Shown here: positions 1 to 12,600 of the stretch, piece by piece
Numbering within the stretch: the first letter of the stretch is position 1
Layout of the letters: every line of letters starts with the position of its first letter
Source: Ianthella basta
Taxonomy: Eukaryota > Porifera > Demospongiae > Verongiida > Ianthellidae
DNA: 64,000 nt
Direction: 5' to 3'
NCBI GenBank assembly: GCA_964019415.1
Contig: OZ025886.1
Span: 3,419,701 to 3,483,700 of the forward strand
Notes under the pieces: generated by a model
What the model was told of the DNA's origin: nothing
The model's database searches: none
What the model saw: only the letters and a program-made list of their open reading frames with translations
Translations under genes and position numbers: made by a program

Positions 1-26
1 TCAACGACGCGACGCGGAGCAAGCAA

Positions 27-725
27 GGTAGAAGGCCGTGCTTGTTCGTACATGTGAAGCCTGTCCTAGGTGAAGGACTCTAGCAATGAGTCCCTTGCAG
101 TCTCATGCTCATGGCCACGTATGTAGGTATACATGGCAAGTAGAGGGTACAAGAGTATGCCACTGGACAGAAAGCTTGTTCTGTTAGATTCATGGGCTTT
201 GAATTAATGTCTTACTTCTGCCCCCGTATCTAGGGAGCAGTATGACAGGCTTCTTCAGACTTGGAAGCAACCTTCCCGTCAGTCGTACCCGCCAACATTA
301 ACACGCCTGCCAAGGAGGTCCATGGATGAGTCATTGATGGAGGAGGCCTTTGTGAGCTGGTCTTGTTTAGTAATTCCTGCTGTGGCCAGGTGTTGATAAT
401 GTGCATGACACATTCATTCACCACAGTTCACGTACTAGCAGAGGTGTATGCAGGCATGTGGGTGGGTGTGCTTGTAAGTAGGTGATATGCTATTGCAAGT
501 ATGGATTTGTATATTTATTGTGTCGGTTGCAGAATCAAGTGGATTCCAGTGGGCTCCCTCACCTGGACCAGGGAACCTGGCTGAGCACCTCCATTTCGTA
601 AGTCTATAATATACATCTCTGGGCAATGCATGCGCTGTTGCACACTCCTTGGTACAGTGATGTGTAAAGGTGCAGGGTGGGGTGGTTCTGCACTGTGCAC
701 TGATTTGTGTACGTATCCTGCATGC

Positions 726-756
<31 letters not shown>

Positions 757-1244
757 TGTGTGCTTGTCATGTGTGCATGTCTGTGATTGTCAGAAATAAC
801 TGTATGCTGTTCTAACTGCTGAAGGAGGCAGCAGTCTCGTTCCCTACTCTCCACAAAGCCAAATGGAACTTTCCTGGTCCGTCCTAAGGAGCCCCCTGAT
901 TGGGTGGATAAGGAAAAGTGCATTATGCACACGCACACCATTGACGTGATGTGAGTGACACAAATGATGGCACACATCTGCCACATTGGACCAATTGCTG
1001 CTCATAATGGCATTTATCCTATAGCATTATGTGGTTGAGTGCCATGTGTGTGCACACTCACTGCAGGGATGCCAACAAGTTCAAACGGATTGCCATACTT
1101 CAAGGAGCGAATAAAGGCTATGGATTTGCTGAACCATTTGAATTCAAGACCTTGGTGGACTTGATATGCTATTATGCTCGTAGTTCGCTCAAGAAGCACA
1201 ACCCTGATTTGGAAACAACACTGGAACGGCCGGCATTCCTGTAA
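27..1244 (+). CDS. 3' end of a class IA PI3-kinase p85-like regulatory subunit (upstream paralogue)
   Basis: C-terminal exons of a p85-like adaptor, which holds the PI3-kinase catalytic subunit and docks on phosphotyrosine. Exons seen: possibly one ending at 27 (donor gtagaa), then 234-351, 533-597, 825-950 and 1067-1244 (TAA). The last two encode a C-terminal SH2 domain with the phosphotyrosine-binding FLVR motif (FLVRPKEP) and the GFAEP segment typical of p85 cSH2. Every intron position and phase matches the cSH2 exons of the downstream paralogue (8518-9293). The final 58 residues of the two are about 60% identical, so the duplication is old. The N-terminal part lies outside the window, so SH3, BH or nSH2 domains cannot be judged. 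The stop is only 195 bp from the next gene's proposed ATG, giving a head-to-tail pair. An alternative is that these are older 3' exons of one complex locus. Confidence 0.85.
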
Positions 1245-1439
1245 TTTAGCTAAATAACCGATTTCCATTTTCATCCCATTTACCATCGTTATTTCCTTAT
1301 TTCCCACCCGGTTTGCATAATTTATGTGTTCAGGTCATGAATATTGATATTTCTACACAAGGTACAATGCGACGCCATTTTATTGGGCAATAAGTTGACG
1401 CGATCGAGGAGGAAGAGGAAGGCGCAGTGATAAGGCGAT

Positions 1440-4400
1440 ATGTCTGGTAATTTGCATTTAGTAGCACGCATGCTGTGCATCCTACTCCTGCTGGGCTCTC
1501 GACGGAAATCAGTGGCAAAGGTTTCCTCACAACCAAACTTTGCCTGCTGTTTTCCATTTCACAGTCAGACAAGCGGATTTCGTTTTGTAACCACGTTTTG
1601 TCCCCTTTCTCCTGCTAGCCTGTTCCCCCATCTGCCATGCAGGCCCTCCCCCTCCTGTTCCCGCCCGCAGACAGAGCGTTGATCGGCCCACAGTGCCCGT
1701 TAGACACCCAGGTGGGGACTAGGGGTATACCGTGTGATTTGATAGCAACGGGTGTGGCGGCTTGACATGAGGGATGTACTGCGTGCATGTCAAGTGTAGT
1801 GTTGTACCGGTGTGTGCGTACTAGTATGTGGCAGGATTACGTGGCTATTGACTGCCATCTGGCTGTGTGGTGTAGGCCCTGATGTCCACTGAGTACAGAG
1901 TCCTGGGTGCTGTACTTGGCAAAACCATTGTATGTGTTCAGCGGCAGGGAAATGTAATCACAGGCACCTGTGTTCCACGTTCATTACCACCTTCTTCTAC
2001 TCCCCATCATCAGTGCTCGCAGCAGTGCTGTCATACTCACTACCAACAACATCACATTTAGCCATGATCATTGCACTTGTGAAAACCAAAACTGAAACAG
2101 TTGTTCCACTCAATGCACCCCCTATACGGACTATTGTCCAGCCATAGCCATAGTGAATTTGTCAAATTAGATGTATAAGGTCAAAGTGTGGTTCTGTGCC
2201 CAGTGGTATAGATTTTAATGCAGTTTGTAGCTTGGGCTGTCTCAGTGGTGTGCATGTGTCGTGCTGACTTTGTGTTATTGTTTGTTCTTCTCTCAGCTCC
2301 ATTGTACGTGTTCGTCCTCATCCTTCCATGCAGTTTCAATCCCACTGCCTCCTGTACAAGATGATGCTACTCGACCTCCACCCCTCCCTCCTAGAAGTAT
2401 GCTTTGTTTGGTGTGTGTGTGTGTGTGTGTGTGTGCGTGTGTGCGTGCGTGCGCACACACAACAGACCACTAGCACCCAAGTCCCTTACAGTTGGCTGTT
2501 GAGACAGTGCCAGTGCAGGCATACACATGTGACCAGTGCACCATGGCACAGCATGTGGAGGATGTAATCTGAACCTATTGGAAAAGACTTGGGGATAGGT
2601 CACTTCCATACAGATCTAGGTGGAATGTTTTGGTTAATGACCCAAGGAGGGGGGGTTAATGACCCAAGGAGGGACAGTTAGCTCCTCATATTTATGTTGT
2701 GCTTTGAATTTACTTTTGCAGTCTCTGGCAAGATTTCTGGCACTCCTGGCACTCCTCCCCCTCCTCCGGTGAAACAGCGGTCAGTGACTTCCACTTCCAG
2801 CCAGGCAGAGCATGCTACGTATGTGGAGACGCATTCACCTGTCTCCCTGAGCCAGCAGCACGCTGGTGGTGTGGTGCCACCCCGGACTGCACCTCGTACC
2901 AGTCTCAGCGCTCAAGTGAAGATCGATGAAGCCGAGTGGTACTGGGGAAACATTACCAGGTGTGTGTTTGTGTGGTTGTACTGTTACTGGGTGCCTGGGA
3001 GAATAGCCTATGGCTAAAGGCTCCCCAGTCTAAATAATGATCCCCTGACCCTGTATGGGGTGGGGTGGGAGGTTATTAACATTAACTGGTGAATATGTCA
3101 GTGTGTGTGTGGTAGAGGTGAGGCAGTGTTGTATCTTTCTCAAGGTGGGGTGAAATTGAGGTTCCAAGAATTGAGTGGGGGACACAAGAATCAAGGGGGG
3201 GGGCACTATGTTGACATATGGCTTGCCAAGTTTTCAAGGGGGGGGGGCAAGATTAGGGCAAGGGGGGCATTCCCCCATGCCCTCTCCCCCCCCCCCCCTA
3301 AATGCACTCCTGTGAGGGAGTATCTTCCCAACTGTACGGCAAGTACATGCTTATGCACATTACTATATTTTGTATTGGTGCTGTGACAGTGCATGTGTAT
3401 TATTTGTGTATTGGCTGCAAGGACAGTACATGTGTATTATATGCTGCTATGATGTACCAGTGTATGCTCATTTGAGCTTTATCATTAATTGCCCTTTGGC
3501 TTGCTTGCACCAATGGGGCCAGCCAACAGCCCTGCAGGGTGTCCTAGTATGGCCCTGCTGCTGAGTAAAGGAGTGATCAAAATGGCTTATCAGATCATTT
3601 CAGTCCCCAATACACACCTCATGTATGCAGCACTGCCTGAACACATAAATTACTAGGCATACGCTAAGTGCATAAGAGTTGCCTTGCAGCATGAATAGTA
3701 TGTGGCCAGTAGACAAGTGTAATTTGATGTTACAGACTGGAGCTGTCTTAGTAGCCAAGCACCTTGTTTGTTACTGCCAAAGCTCCTCAAGCCTGGACTG
3801 CTGCTGCTCGTCCATCGCCGAGGCCAGTAGCCTCGTGCCATTCTGCCACATTTGCTTCTAGTCTGGCCTCTCTTTGCCCCGCTGTCTCCGTATCAAGTCG
3901 CGTGCAGTGTGGCCCGTCGACGAGCTGGACGCAGCCATGTCATTGCCATTCCCATCTGCTCTCCTTGTGTGCCCCTCTTTTGCGAGAGCATGCCGGCAAA
4001 GATGAGCGGCCAAACAGGAGCAGAAGCACCCCCTGAAGGGCGAGCCATCATGTGACAGAGTCACATGCACAGTCACGTGTCGTGCGATACATATATAGGA
4101 TATATATTTTTTCTCTCTTTTATTTCTTTAATGAGGTATAAAAGTATGGGTGTGTACAGGTAAGTAAAGTACCTACAGCAAAATTACTATAGCCTAACTA
4201 TTCAACAGTACATGTACACAGAGAAGAGTCACTATACAATTACATACTACAGAAAAAATTACATGGCACTAGAGCCCAAAATAGAAAGGGAATTAAATCT
4301 TTGCATGCATACACTAATACATTGACAAATCTGGTGAAAGGATTGTGACTCTTGAGTCTTAGATCTAAGGCGGTACCCTAATTCCTTGAAAAAAACCTTC

Positions 4401-7400
4401 ATCACCAAAAGCGCCAGATGCTTGATGGCAATGGGGATGAAATGGTGTGTAGGTTCTATTTCTCAATACAGATGCCTCTTCCTGCATGGTCTTGGCTAGG
4501 TTTACCACCTTACCAGCACCTGGGGAAACTAGGGATACATAGGTAGGGGCAAAGATGTCACTACACGTGACATCCCAAGCCAAGGCACGGCCCGATTTCC
4601 AGTGGACTATTGTCACACCATCCACGTGCTTCCCGTCGGATCGAAAAAGGCCTGGGGGTTCCAGGATGACTGGTATGTCGATGGATGCGAGGGATGTTTT
4701 CACCAGATTGTTGAGGGCAGTATGTCTGAGGTGCCGGCATGCACTTCTTCTGCAATGCAACCCATGGGTACCAGACGCATCCACCTGGCCCCCACATAGG
4801 GTAAACTGGTGAGGTGTACATAACAGGGGTCCTAGTCGCAAACCAGCAGCAATCCTCATGGTGTCATCGTCCATCCAGAGGCCAAGGGATGATACAGGAG
4901 GCACAGACAGCCAGGCACCAGACTCCGATATATTATATACGTATATATATGTATACGTATATTGCCGAAGCTCAAATAGACAGTGATCAATGGCCTCGCT
5001 TCACTCGCTTATGCTCGCCGCTTGGCAATGATGTTTGCCAAGTACAGGAGTATAGGCAACCACATGAGCCAGTGAACAGACCCCACTGATGGTTTGACCA
5101 TACTGTGCTTACTAGCTCAGGATAGCCCCTTAGACATATTTCCAAGACTGCAAGTTATTGTGTAGCATGACCTGTTCATCTCAGTGCACTGTCTGGATTG
5201 TGACATGATAGTGGAACTCTACAAGTCAGTTGCTTTGAATGTTTTTAGTAGTCTTTGTCATACTGTGTTCTGTTTGTTTTATTTGTCATTGCAGGGAAGA
5301 GGTGGTTGACATTATGCGTGGTTATCCTGATGGTTCTTTCCTAGTGAGAGACTCTGCTAGGGTGCCTGGAGAGTACACTCTCACTCTCAGGTTAGTAGTG
5401 ATGCTTGATGAGACAATAGAGTTAGAATCAGATGAGATCTGAAGCCATTACTCTTCCATGTAGGAAGGGTGGTGTGAATCGTTTAATTCGGATCATCCAT
5501 CGGGATGGCCTTTATGGTTTTGCTGAACCACTGGAGTTTGCCTCTGTGGTGGAGCTGATCGGCTTCCACATGTCCCAGACTTTGAAGCACTACAGCAGCA
5601 AGTTGGACACTGTCCTCAGACACCCTGTGTCAAGAGAGGAGCTCAAGGTGTGCCTGGCAATGGTCAGTGGTTGTGCTGGTGTTGTAACATGCTCTTTGTG
5701 TGCATAGGACGAAGAGGACCCCATGGATGGTGATGTGGATGCAGTGGTAAAGGTGTTGATGGAGTCAGAATCTCGCTACAAGGACAATACACAGCAATAT
5801 GAGCAGCACTATGAGAGATGGACTAGCTTGTCTCAGGTATGAAGTGGACCTTCTGACATTCATTTATAGTGCCCAAGTATGTGTGTGTATGAAACTGTGC
5901 CTTACTGCTAAGATTCTAATACTAGGGTAGTTAGAATAGTGCCCAGTGATTAACTACGTATCAGCCAAGCCTATGATGCAGTGGCCTACCCTCTCATGCA
6001 TGTATATTGTACTGTGCTATGAGCATTTACATCCAGTGGGTTACCCTTCAGGAAATCATTGCTACTAGAGAAAGAATTGAATCTGAGAAGGAAATTTCCA
6101 CCATGGTTACAGAGCAGGCAGAACTTCAGAGCAAAAATGCTGCACACATTTCAACTGATGAAGTCTCAGCGTAAGCATTCTCAGTGTGTGGTGACAGACA
6201 GATGTGCATTGTTGTGCTTTCAAGGCGACTGTATGCTACAAGTGTGCTTGTGATGATTGCTGCAGGTGGAAAGACAATGTAGAGCGTGTCAAGCGCCGAG
6301 CGCATGGTCATGATGAAGCTGTGGCAATGATGGAGAGAGACCTTAGCAGGCTGGAGAGAGACTCCAGAGACATTGACATGCGAATGCAAGCACTGAAGCC
6401 ACAGATAATGAAATTGACCGAGGCCAAGAACTACTACCACAAGTATGTCGCTTCCACCACTGCCAGGGCATGTACCAAGTCCTAATGGGTGTGGCCATCA
6501 GCCATTTTACACTGAGGGGAGGGGGAGCATGCTCACCCATTGTACATGGCATTCAGTTAGCAGTAACACTACCTGCAATGTATTTTAGTGACTTAGAATA
6601 CACAAGCTGGCAAACGTAGACAACAGTGACAGGTAATGTCAGCATGACACTTAAATATACATTATAGTTTTGGAGGATTAAGCTCATTTCATTGACAGAA
6701 TTCATATGACACTGAAATGAGGACAGTATTTCACTAATATGTGTCTAGACCATATTGTGTCTTTTTATGCCAGTGCTGGCCATTGTTCCTGATCCTTGTA
6801 TGCTGCTCTTGCTTCCTCTGCATTGGCCTATTTCTCCCTGCCATGTGGAGTAGGTTCATTACTACAAGTGTTTTGAAGTGTGGTATTGGCTTACTCCTGT
6901 CAGGTGGTGTAACTCCTCCCCACACTGTCACTCGGCCACCACCACTTTGCCCAATCTGGTATTGCAACCAGCTGTTAAACAGATCAGCCATGTTGGTGGT
7001 GTGCACTGTCCTTCTAAATAGGCATAAACCCTGTTGCCATGGTAACAGGCATCTAAACAATGATTCTAAATCTCTATGAAGCATTCCAATTGCTTTGCGC
7101 ATGATTGTAAATCCCATAGACGTACATGGCGGGCAGAGTGCGTTAAGTTTATATGACATCATCACAGCCATTTTGCATCTGCTTTTTTAATGTGCCCTTG
7201 TCGCTGTAGCATCTCCATGTAATGTTGGAATGTGCATATAATTTGATTGTTTAATTCATCATTAATGTTCAACTACATCATTAATTTATTTATTAAAATT
7301 TTCTTATTAATTATTCATTAATTTAAATTCATTTGTCGCTGTTAACTATTCCTTGATTTCTCATCGAATGGCCTCCCTATGAAGTAGTATTAAGGAAAGA

Positions 7401-8654
7401 CGGCAAAAGAGTGTAATGAAAAGGTTTATGACTGCTGAAGAGTTCTTCTATTGGGTGCCTGCATCGTCGTTGGTAGCCAGTGACGCGGACATTGTCAAGA
7501 GAAGATAGGGGAGACGATTTTGATTGGATTAGAGAACAGTTTTGGATCTATATTACTTAAATGCCACCCAATTGGTGTCTGGGAAGATTTAGACCACTCA
7601 GCACTCAAGCTTCGTGCTCTAAATCCCACAGACACCTCTTGGATGGCATTTAACTATTACATAATTATTATTATTCCAAGTCCAAACTGTCAGAGACTGA
7701 CATCCTTAAGCTCTCTGCAGTTTCAATGCGCTCCAAACTCCCATCAATATATGTCATAGTGGTATGTGGAATTGTGCTGCTGTGGTATAGCCCTACAGCT
7801 CACTCAAGATATGTTGTCCACTGTTACCTGCTTGATAGTTTTGGAGTGTTGTATACTCCCACCCTCCTTGTACTACCCCTTGTATACCCCCACCCTCCTT
7901 GTACTACCCTCTGTGTACTACCCCCTGTGTACTCCACCCTCCTTGTACTACCCCCTGTGTACCCCACCCTCTGTGTACTACCCCCTGTGTACCCCACCCT
8001 CCTTGTACTACCCCCTGTGTACCCCACCCTCCTTGTACTACCCCCTGTGTACCCCACCCTCCTTGTACTACCCCCTTGTGTACACCCCTCCTTTACTGCA
8101 CGTATGTACTCCATGCACATCCCCCTCCACCCCCACACTCACATTGCTTCTTCTGTAGGTTGTTGGAGCGCCGTGGTTACTCAACTGACCAGATCAACCA
8201 GATGATAACAGAAAGGCTTGATCCACGATCACTCTATGACGACCCACATGAAATCTATGCTCTACTTCACACAAGTCATACTCAGTGAGTAATGGGAATG
8301 GCAATGTCAGTTTGTGATTGCACCCCAGGGCAGTTCCTCAGCAGAAGGAGATGGAACTATGTAGATTCTACATTCTCAAGCAGTCCTGGTGTATCTAACT
8401 AAGACCTCTGAAATGGGGTGTTAGGGAGAGTAGCATATTGAGACGAGGGGTGGGAGGGTTGTGACTGGGTGTGCCCTAGACTTGCTAAGCCCCACCTCTT
8501 TGTCCTCTGTCACATAGGGAGCGGTACGACAAGATGCTTCAGGAAATGAGCCAGCCCAGGCAGCAGCAAGGATACCCTCCCACATTGGCTCGACCAATGA
8601 AAATCAAGCCCTTGCATCGAGATGAATCAAGCTTGGACATGGTGTGTGGTGTGT

Positions 8655-8727
<73 letters not shown>

Positions 8728-9293
8728 ATGTGTGTGTGCGTGTGCATCTAACTATCATCAAGGGCCGCCAATTCTGCATGTGTCACATTATTTCCCAGAT
8801 GCCCTTTGAAGCACTGCCACATCGAAATGAGAAAACTTGGTTGAACACCTCACTCTCGTAAGCTCATTGAGCATGGCCTGTAGCAGTGGTGCAACTGATG
8901 TTTAAATGATTTGTTTGCTTTGCAGGAGGGAACAGTCTAGAGTTCTTTTGTCGGCCAAATCCAATGGAACATTCCTTGTACGTCCAAAGGCTCCCCCCAC
9001 GCCAATGAGCAGGGAGGAAAGGACCATGCATACTCACACGGTGGACTTAATGTGAGCAGTGCATGTTGTGAAGTTTCTCACTGCCACCATCATGTGTGCT
9101 GTGCTGTTATCTTAGGGACTGCAACTGCTTCAAGCGCATCCCGGTATTCCAAGGCCCTAATAAATGCTTTGGGTTTGCAGAACCATATGAGTTTCAGTCT
9201 ATTGGGGAGCTTGTGTGCTACTATGCTAAGCACTCACTGAGGAAGCACAATGAAGACATCAATACAGCATTGGAAATTCCAGCTTTCCTATAG
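1440..9293 (+). CDS. PIK3R: Class IA PI3-kinase regulatory subunit, p85/p55-like, short form
   Basis: Adaptor that binds the p110 catalytic subunit and recruits it to phosphotyrosine motifs at the membrane. Exons: 1440-1446, 1643-1711, 2334-2396, 2722-2959, 5295-5390, 5464-5647, 5708-5836, 6052-6170, 6266-6442, 8159-8284, 8518-8641, 8799-8857, 8926-9051, 9116-9293. They sum to 1,695 nt (564 aa) with all phases consistent. Order: proline-rich N-terminus with SH3-ligand-like RPPPLPPR (residues 1-115); nSH2 from EWYWGNITR, with FLVRDS (about 118-219); charged coiled-coil iSH2 (about 220-410); cSH2 with FLVRP (about 457-564). There is no SH3 or BH/RhoGAP domain, so it resembles vertebrate p55/p50 and insect p60. 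The start rests on a 7-nt exon whose phase fits; the nSH2-iSH2-cSH2 part is certain. Confidence 0.93.
3115..3300 (+). repeat. G-tract-rich dispersed repeat, copy 1
   Basis: This intronic stretch contains long runs of G and C and shares ordered blocks with the reverse complement of 27265-27430. Shared blocks include a GCAGTG(T/C)TGTAT start, GGTG(G/C)GGTGAAA(T/C)TGAGGTT, CAAGAATT and TGTTGACATATG. The two copies lie 24 kb apart in introns of unrelated genes, in opposite orientation. No coding capacity or terminal repeats were seen, so it is probably an old non-autonomous element. Confidence 0.7.
4090..4960 (-). mobile_element. 5'-truncated retroelement fragment in a p85 intron
   Basis: Antisense to the p85 gene, 4365-4904 is open for about 180 codons. 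It resembles the C-terminal region that follows the reverse transcriptase in invertebrate retroelement proteins: a Cys/His cluster ([16 protein letters not shown]), then ILEPPGL, a DG motif and AWDVTC. That pattern is compatible with a restriction-like nuclease fold, which is inference. No reverse transcriptase is left. The strand continues through an AT-rich 3' region with AATAAA and an A-rich tail near 4110-4130. An AT palindrome lies at 4930-4970. The 5' truncation with an A-rich 3' end fits a dead non-LTR insertion; the family is not assigned. Confidence 0.6.
7856..8087 (+). repeat. Intronic minisatellite, unit about 30 bp, pyrimidine-rich
   Basis: About eight imperfect copies of a unit containing CCTCCTTGTACTACC and CCTGTGTACCCCA, some halved to about 15 bp. 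It ends 70 bp before the acceptor of the p85 exon at 8159, so it extends the pyrimidine-rich context of that 3' splice site. It is open in several frames without being coding. Confidence 0.9.
8656..8725 (+). repeat. (GT)n microsatellite next to a p85 5' splice site
   Basis: About 35 pure GT dinucleotides, preceded by GTGTGTGGT-type imperfect repeats that begin exactly at the donor after the exon ending at 8641. Confidence 0.95.
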
Positions 9294-9683
9294 ACCTCGC
9301 AAGTCCTGTGTGTGAAATGTACTAATTGTCACATTGTTGTAAAACAACATTTTTGTATTTTCACATACTTCTGTCTGTGTACATTTGTAAGTATAGCAAT
9401 GTTCATGTTGTAGCTGCAATATTTTTTGTCCCCCTTGGCATGCTAGGGTTAGGGGGCGGCTAGGCTCCTACATAAACGCCCAGAGCGTTGTGGGCACTTG
9501 TGCGGACAGTCTAGCAAGCTAGATAAGCAGCGCTTCAGCGCGCAGGTGTGTCTGAGACCACCTGGGATTTGTTTGGTTAGGGATATAATAATGAATGCTG
9601 TTAAGGTGCGAATGAATATCATTACGTGTATATGATAAACATGACGTGATGTGTTCTGCGGACACGCCCTAAGCAGATGGAAA
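9294..9683. other. Intergenic spacer between p85 and cadherin genes
   Basis: 390 bp between the p85 stop and the proposed cadherin ATG, both on the plus strand. It must hold the p85 3' UTR and the cadherin promoter. No clear polyadenylation hexamer, TATA box or RNA gene was recognised. Confidence 0.5.
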
Positions 9684-12600
9684 ATGGGCACTACAGCGAG
9701 AACTGCAGACTGGAGATGGACCTCCTGGGTGTTCCTAGTGCTGTACTGTTCATGTTAGTTTTAAAGTAGACGCATATGCAGTTATGTAGTGTAGAAATGA
9801 ACACCTGTTCTTTTTTCTGCAGCACTGTCGTCGCTTGTGATTGCGACCTCCGTCGAGACGACGGCCGAGCCAACTCCTGAGATGCCACAGCTGAGCACCC
9901 TTAACGTGTCGCCGCTGGTTTCTGACTCAGGTGGATCTGCAACAATCGGAGTTTCCTACTCTGAGCCCACACCGTCCTTTTCTATGTCAAGCTCTATATC
10001 CGGAGACGCTTCAGTTACCTCAGCTATGTCGACCTCCGAAGCTGCAGGCAGTGACACCATAGCAGGATCAACAGATATGCTTGTTGTCCCATCGTCCTCG
10101 CCTATAGCTCCGACACCAGTAGCCCCAACACCAGGTATGTTTTCTCTGCCAAGCAAGCAGTGACAATGCTTTGCATTTGCACAAACTAAACACGCTCTTT
10201 AAAGGAATATAGTGTGTTAATACCTAGATGATAACTAGAGCTCTACCACGCAGGTTGGCAGAGGTTGAGTGTGCAGCTAGCTTTGATCTACACTTGGCTA
10301 TTTGTATAGCCATCACTTACCATATGTGAAGTGTGATGAGAATTAGGCATTGTAGCTACAAAATGTCACCACCACTCTACATCCCACGAGCACAACATGT
10401 GCATACACTGAAGCAGCACTGGTAGAGTGTGTACATCCAAGCACTTGTCTGCATCCTCAAGTGTAAAAAATGCTTGATGTCTGAAACTTATAGCCAGTAG
10501 CACTTTGACAACGATTGAATCTTCTTGAGACTGATTGAGAACAGAGCTTGCTGGTCTCCTGTTAGGAAGTGACAGTATAATGTATGCCAGCAACTGTTCA
10601 GCTTTATAAATGTACAGGAAGGCATGTTCATGTATGTGGTTATATAGGCTATGTATATTCCATTATGTCAGTTGGAGCTGGTCATTATGGAATGTACATA
10701 CCGTATTTGTCCGTATAGAGGCCGGGCAGAGGCCGGGGCTCGAATAGTATAGAGGCCGGGGCTCGAATAAGGGCCGGGGGTCAGGAGGCCAGTTCATTAA
10801 TAGAAGCCAGGTCCAAATAGTGGCCGAGTCCCGAATAGTGGCCGGCTTCGCCGCTATCGACAGGGAATGCCTCTCGATCGACGCTTTTGTGCTCCATAAC
10901 AACTGCAAGTCGTTAGTCACACTTCACAGTTGCCAAGGATCATCAGAGTTGCAAGAGCGATGTCTAAGAGAAAGTTGTAACCTACGATGTCTCCTTCAAG
11001 TTGAAAGCCGTTGAGTGTGCAGAGAAGATGACCAAGGAAGCCGCTGCCACCTTATACACATGGTGGCCTCTAACAACGCTCTCTTTCTCAACAGAACTAG
11101 TTGTGTGCGAATCTTGACTTGCAGTCATTCTCCCCATGCGCGGAGACGCAATACTATACACCACTGATTTTATATTGGAAGCAAGGCCAAGTATTAGGAA
11201 AAATATTTTAATAGAAGCCGGGCTCGAATAGAGGCCAGGTCAAAACTCCTGGGAAAGAATTAGAGGCCCGAGCCTCTATTTGGACAAATACGGTAGGCAT
11301 TTAGCAAGAGTGTGATTGTTGAAGGGCAATGAAATGGTGTACTTCTGAAGCAAGATCTGAATGAAGGTGAAGAAGTGTACAGTCAGTATTTTATGTACTT
11401 TGCTGAGTCTGTATGTGGTTTATGATTTGTACAGTGGAAATCTGTACAGGACACCTTGATTCAAGACATCTCTCTATGGTACTGTACTACTGTTCTAGAA
11501 ACGTAGAAATGTGTACAAAACTACCTCTGAAATGAGGGTACCTCTTTAATCAGGACACTTGAGCCTGTCCCCCAATTGGTGTTCAGAATAGAGTGGTATC
11601 ACTGCATTTTCGTCCATTCGCTGCTTTCTGCAATAGGTGATTATATTGTGCTTCTGTTTTCAATGTGCCCAGCAATGACCTGTTTGATGAATAGTTCACT
11701 CTGCCAAGTGAATGAAGTGTGCAATGACACTTCAGAGGAATGTGACTGCCTCATGGGGTATTACAGGGACACCAATATGACGTGCACAGGTAAGTGGCTG
11801 GTGGAGTGTCATGTGTATTGCCACTGTAATCTCAAGAAGCTAGTAAGTTGCATCACGTGCAGAACTGAAGCACAAATGCATGCAATGCCACAGCAATATA
11901 ATGAATGTTGTACCTGAAGGTAGGGTAAAACTATAGGTGAGTATTAAATGGCAGTGAAATTGCTTAGTTGTTTGACTCCATTGGCTTGTGGTGTACTCAA
12001 TAGCCTAGCACATCAGCTGCATGATGCAGTTTTGCTAGAAAGACCTTAATATCATAGTCATAGCTAATATAATGAAGTCAAACCAAGAATATCTTAGTAC
12101 AGTTGTTGGTTTCAGGTCTATTATATGCATATTTGAAGTTTGGGGTTGGTGACACTATTCCTGTACATATATAGAGCTAGAGACTGAAACACATCCAAAA
12201 GTTGTTGCTCTGGAGGTGATAATTACTTAATTGATTACACTTGAAAACACACAGTTGTCATGCCAGCACACTTTGTGGCCATATTCAGCTACTCCTACAC
12301 TTGTAGTAACTTGGTATACCTATATATAGTTACCACATGTGGCAAGGGCAACCAGCTCAATGAACAACACCAGGCATAACACTGCACTGAGCATGCATAC
12401 AACAACAGGGTAGGCTGTGCCTAACTGATCATGCATTATATCATAGGGCAACTGGTCATGCATTACGTCATAGTTCAGCACTGTGTTCATTATACACTAC
12501 TGTCCTGCCCTTAGTTGTGGCTAGTGTTTAATATTGCACATTCAAATATAAGTGGTTCTCCGCGATTGTGCGGTAATGAAAACATGTAGAACTGGGGACC

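Noticed and set aside
7824..8288. Pro/Leu-Tyr-rich ORFs near 7720-8290
   Set aside because: They read through the pyrimidine-rich minisatellite; only 8159-8284 is exonic.
11430..11580. Possible further TA-flanked MITE starting TACAGTGGAA
   Set aside because: Only one plausible end was found and no matching inverted end, so it is not called.
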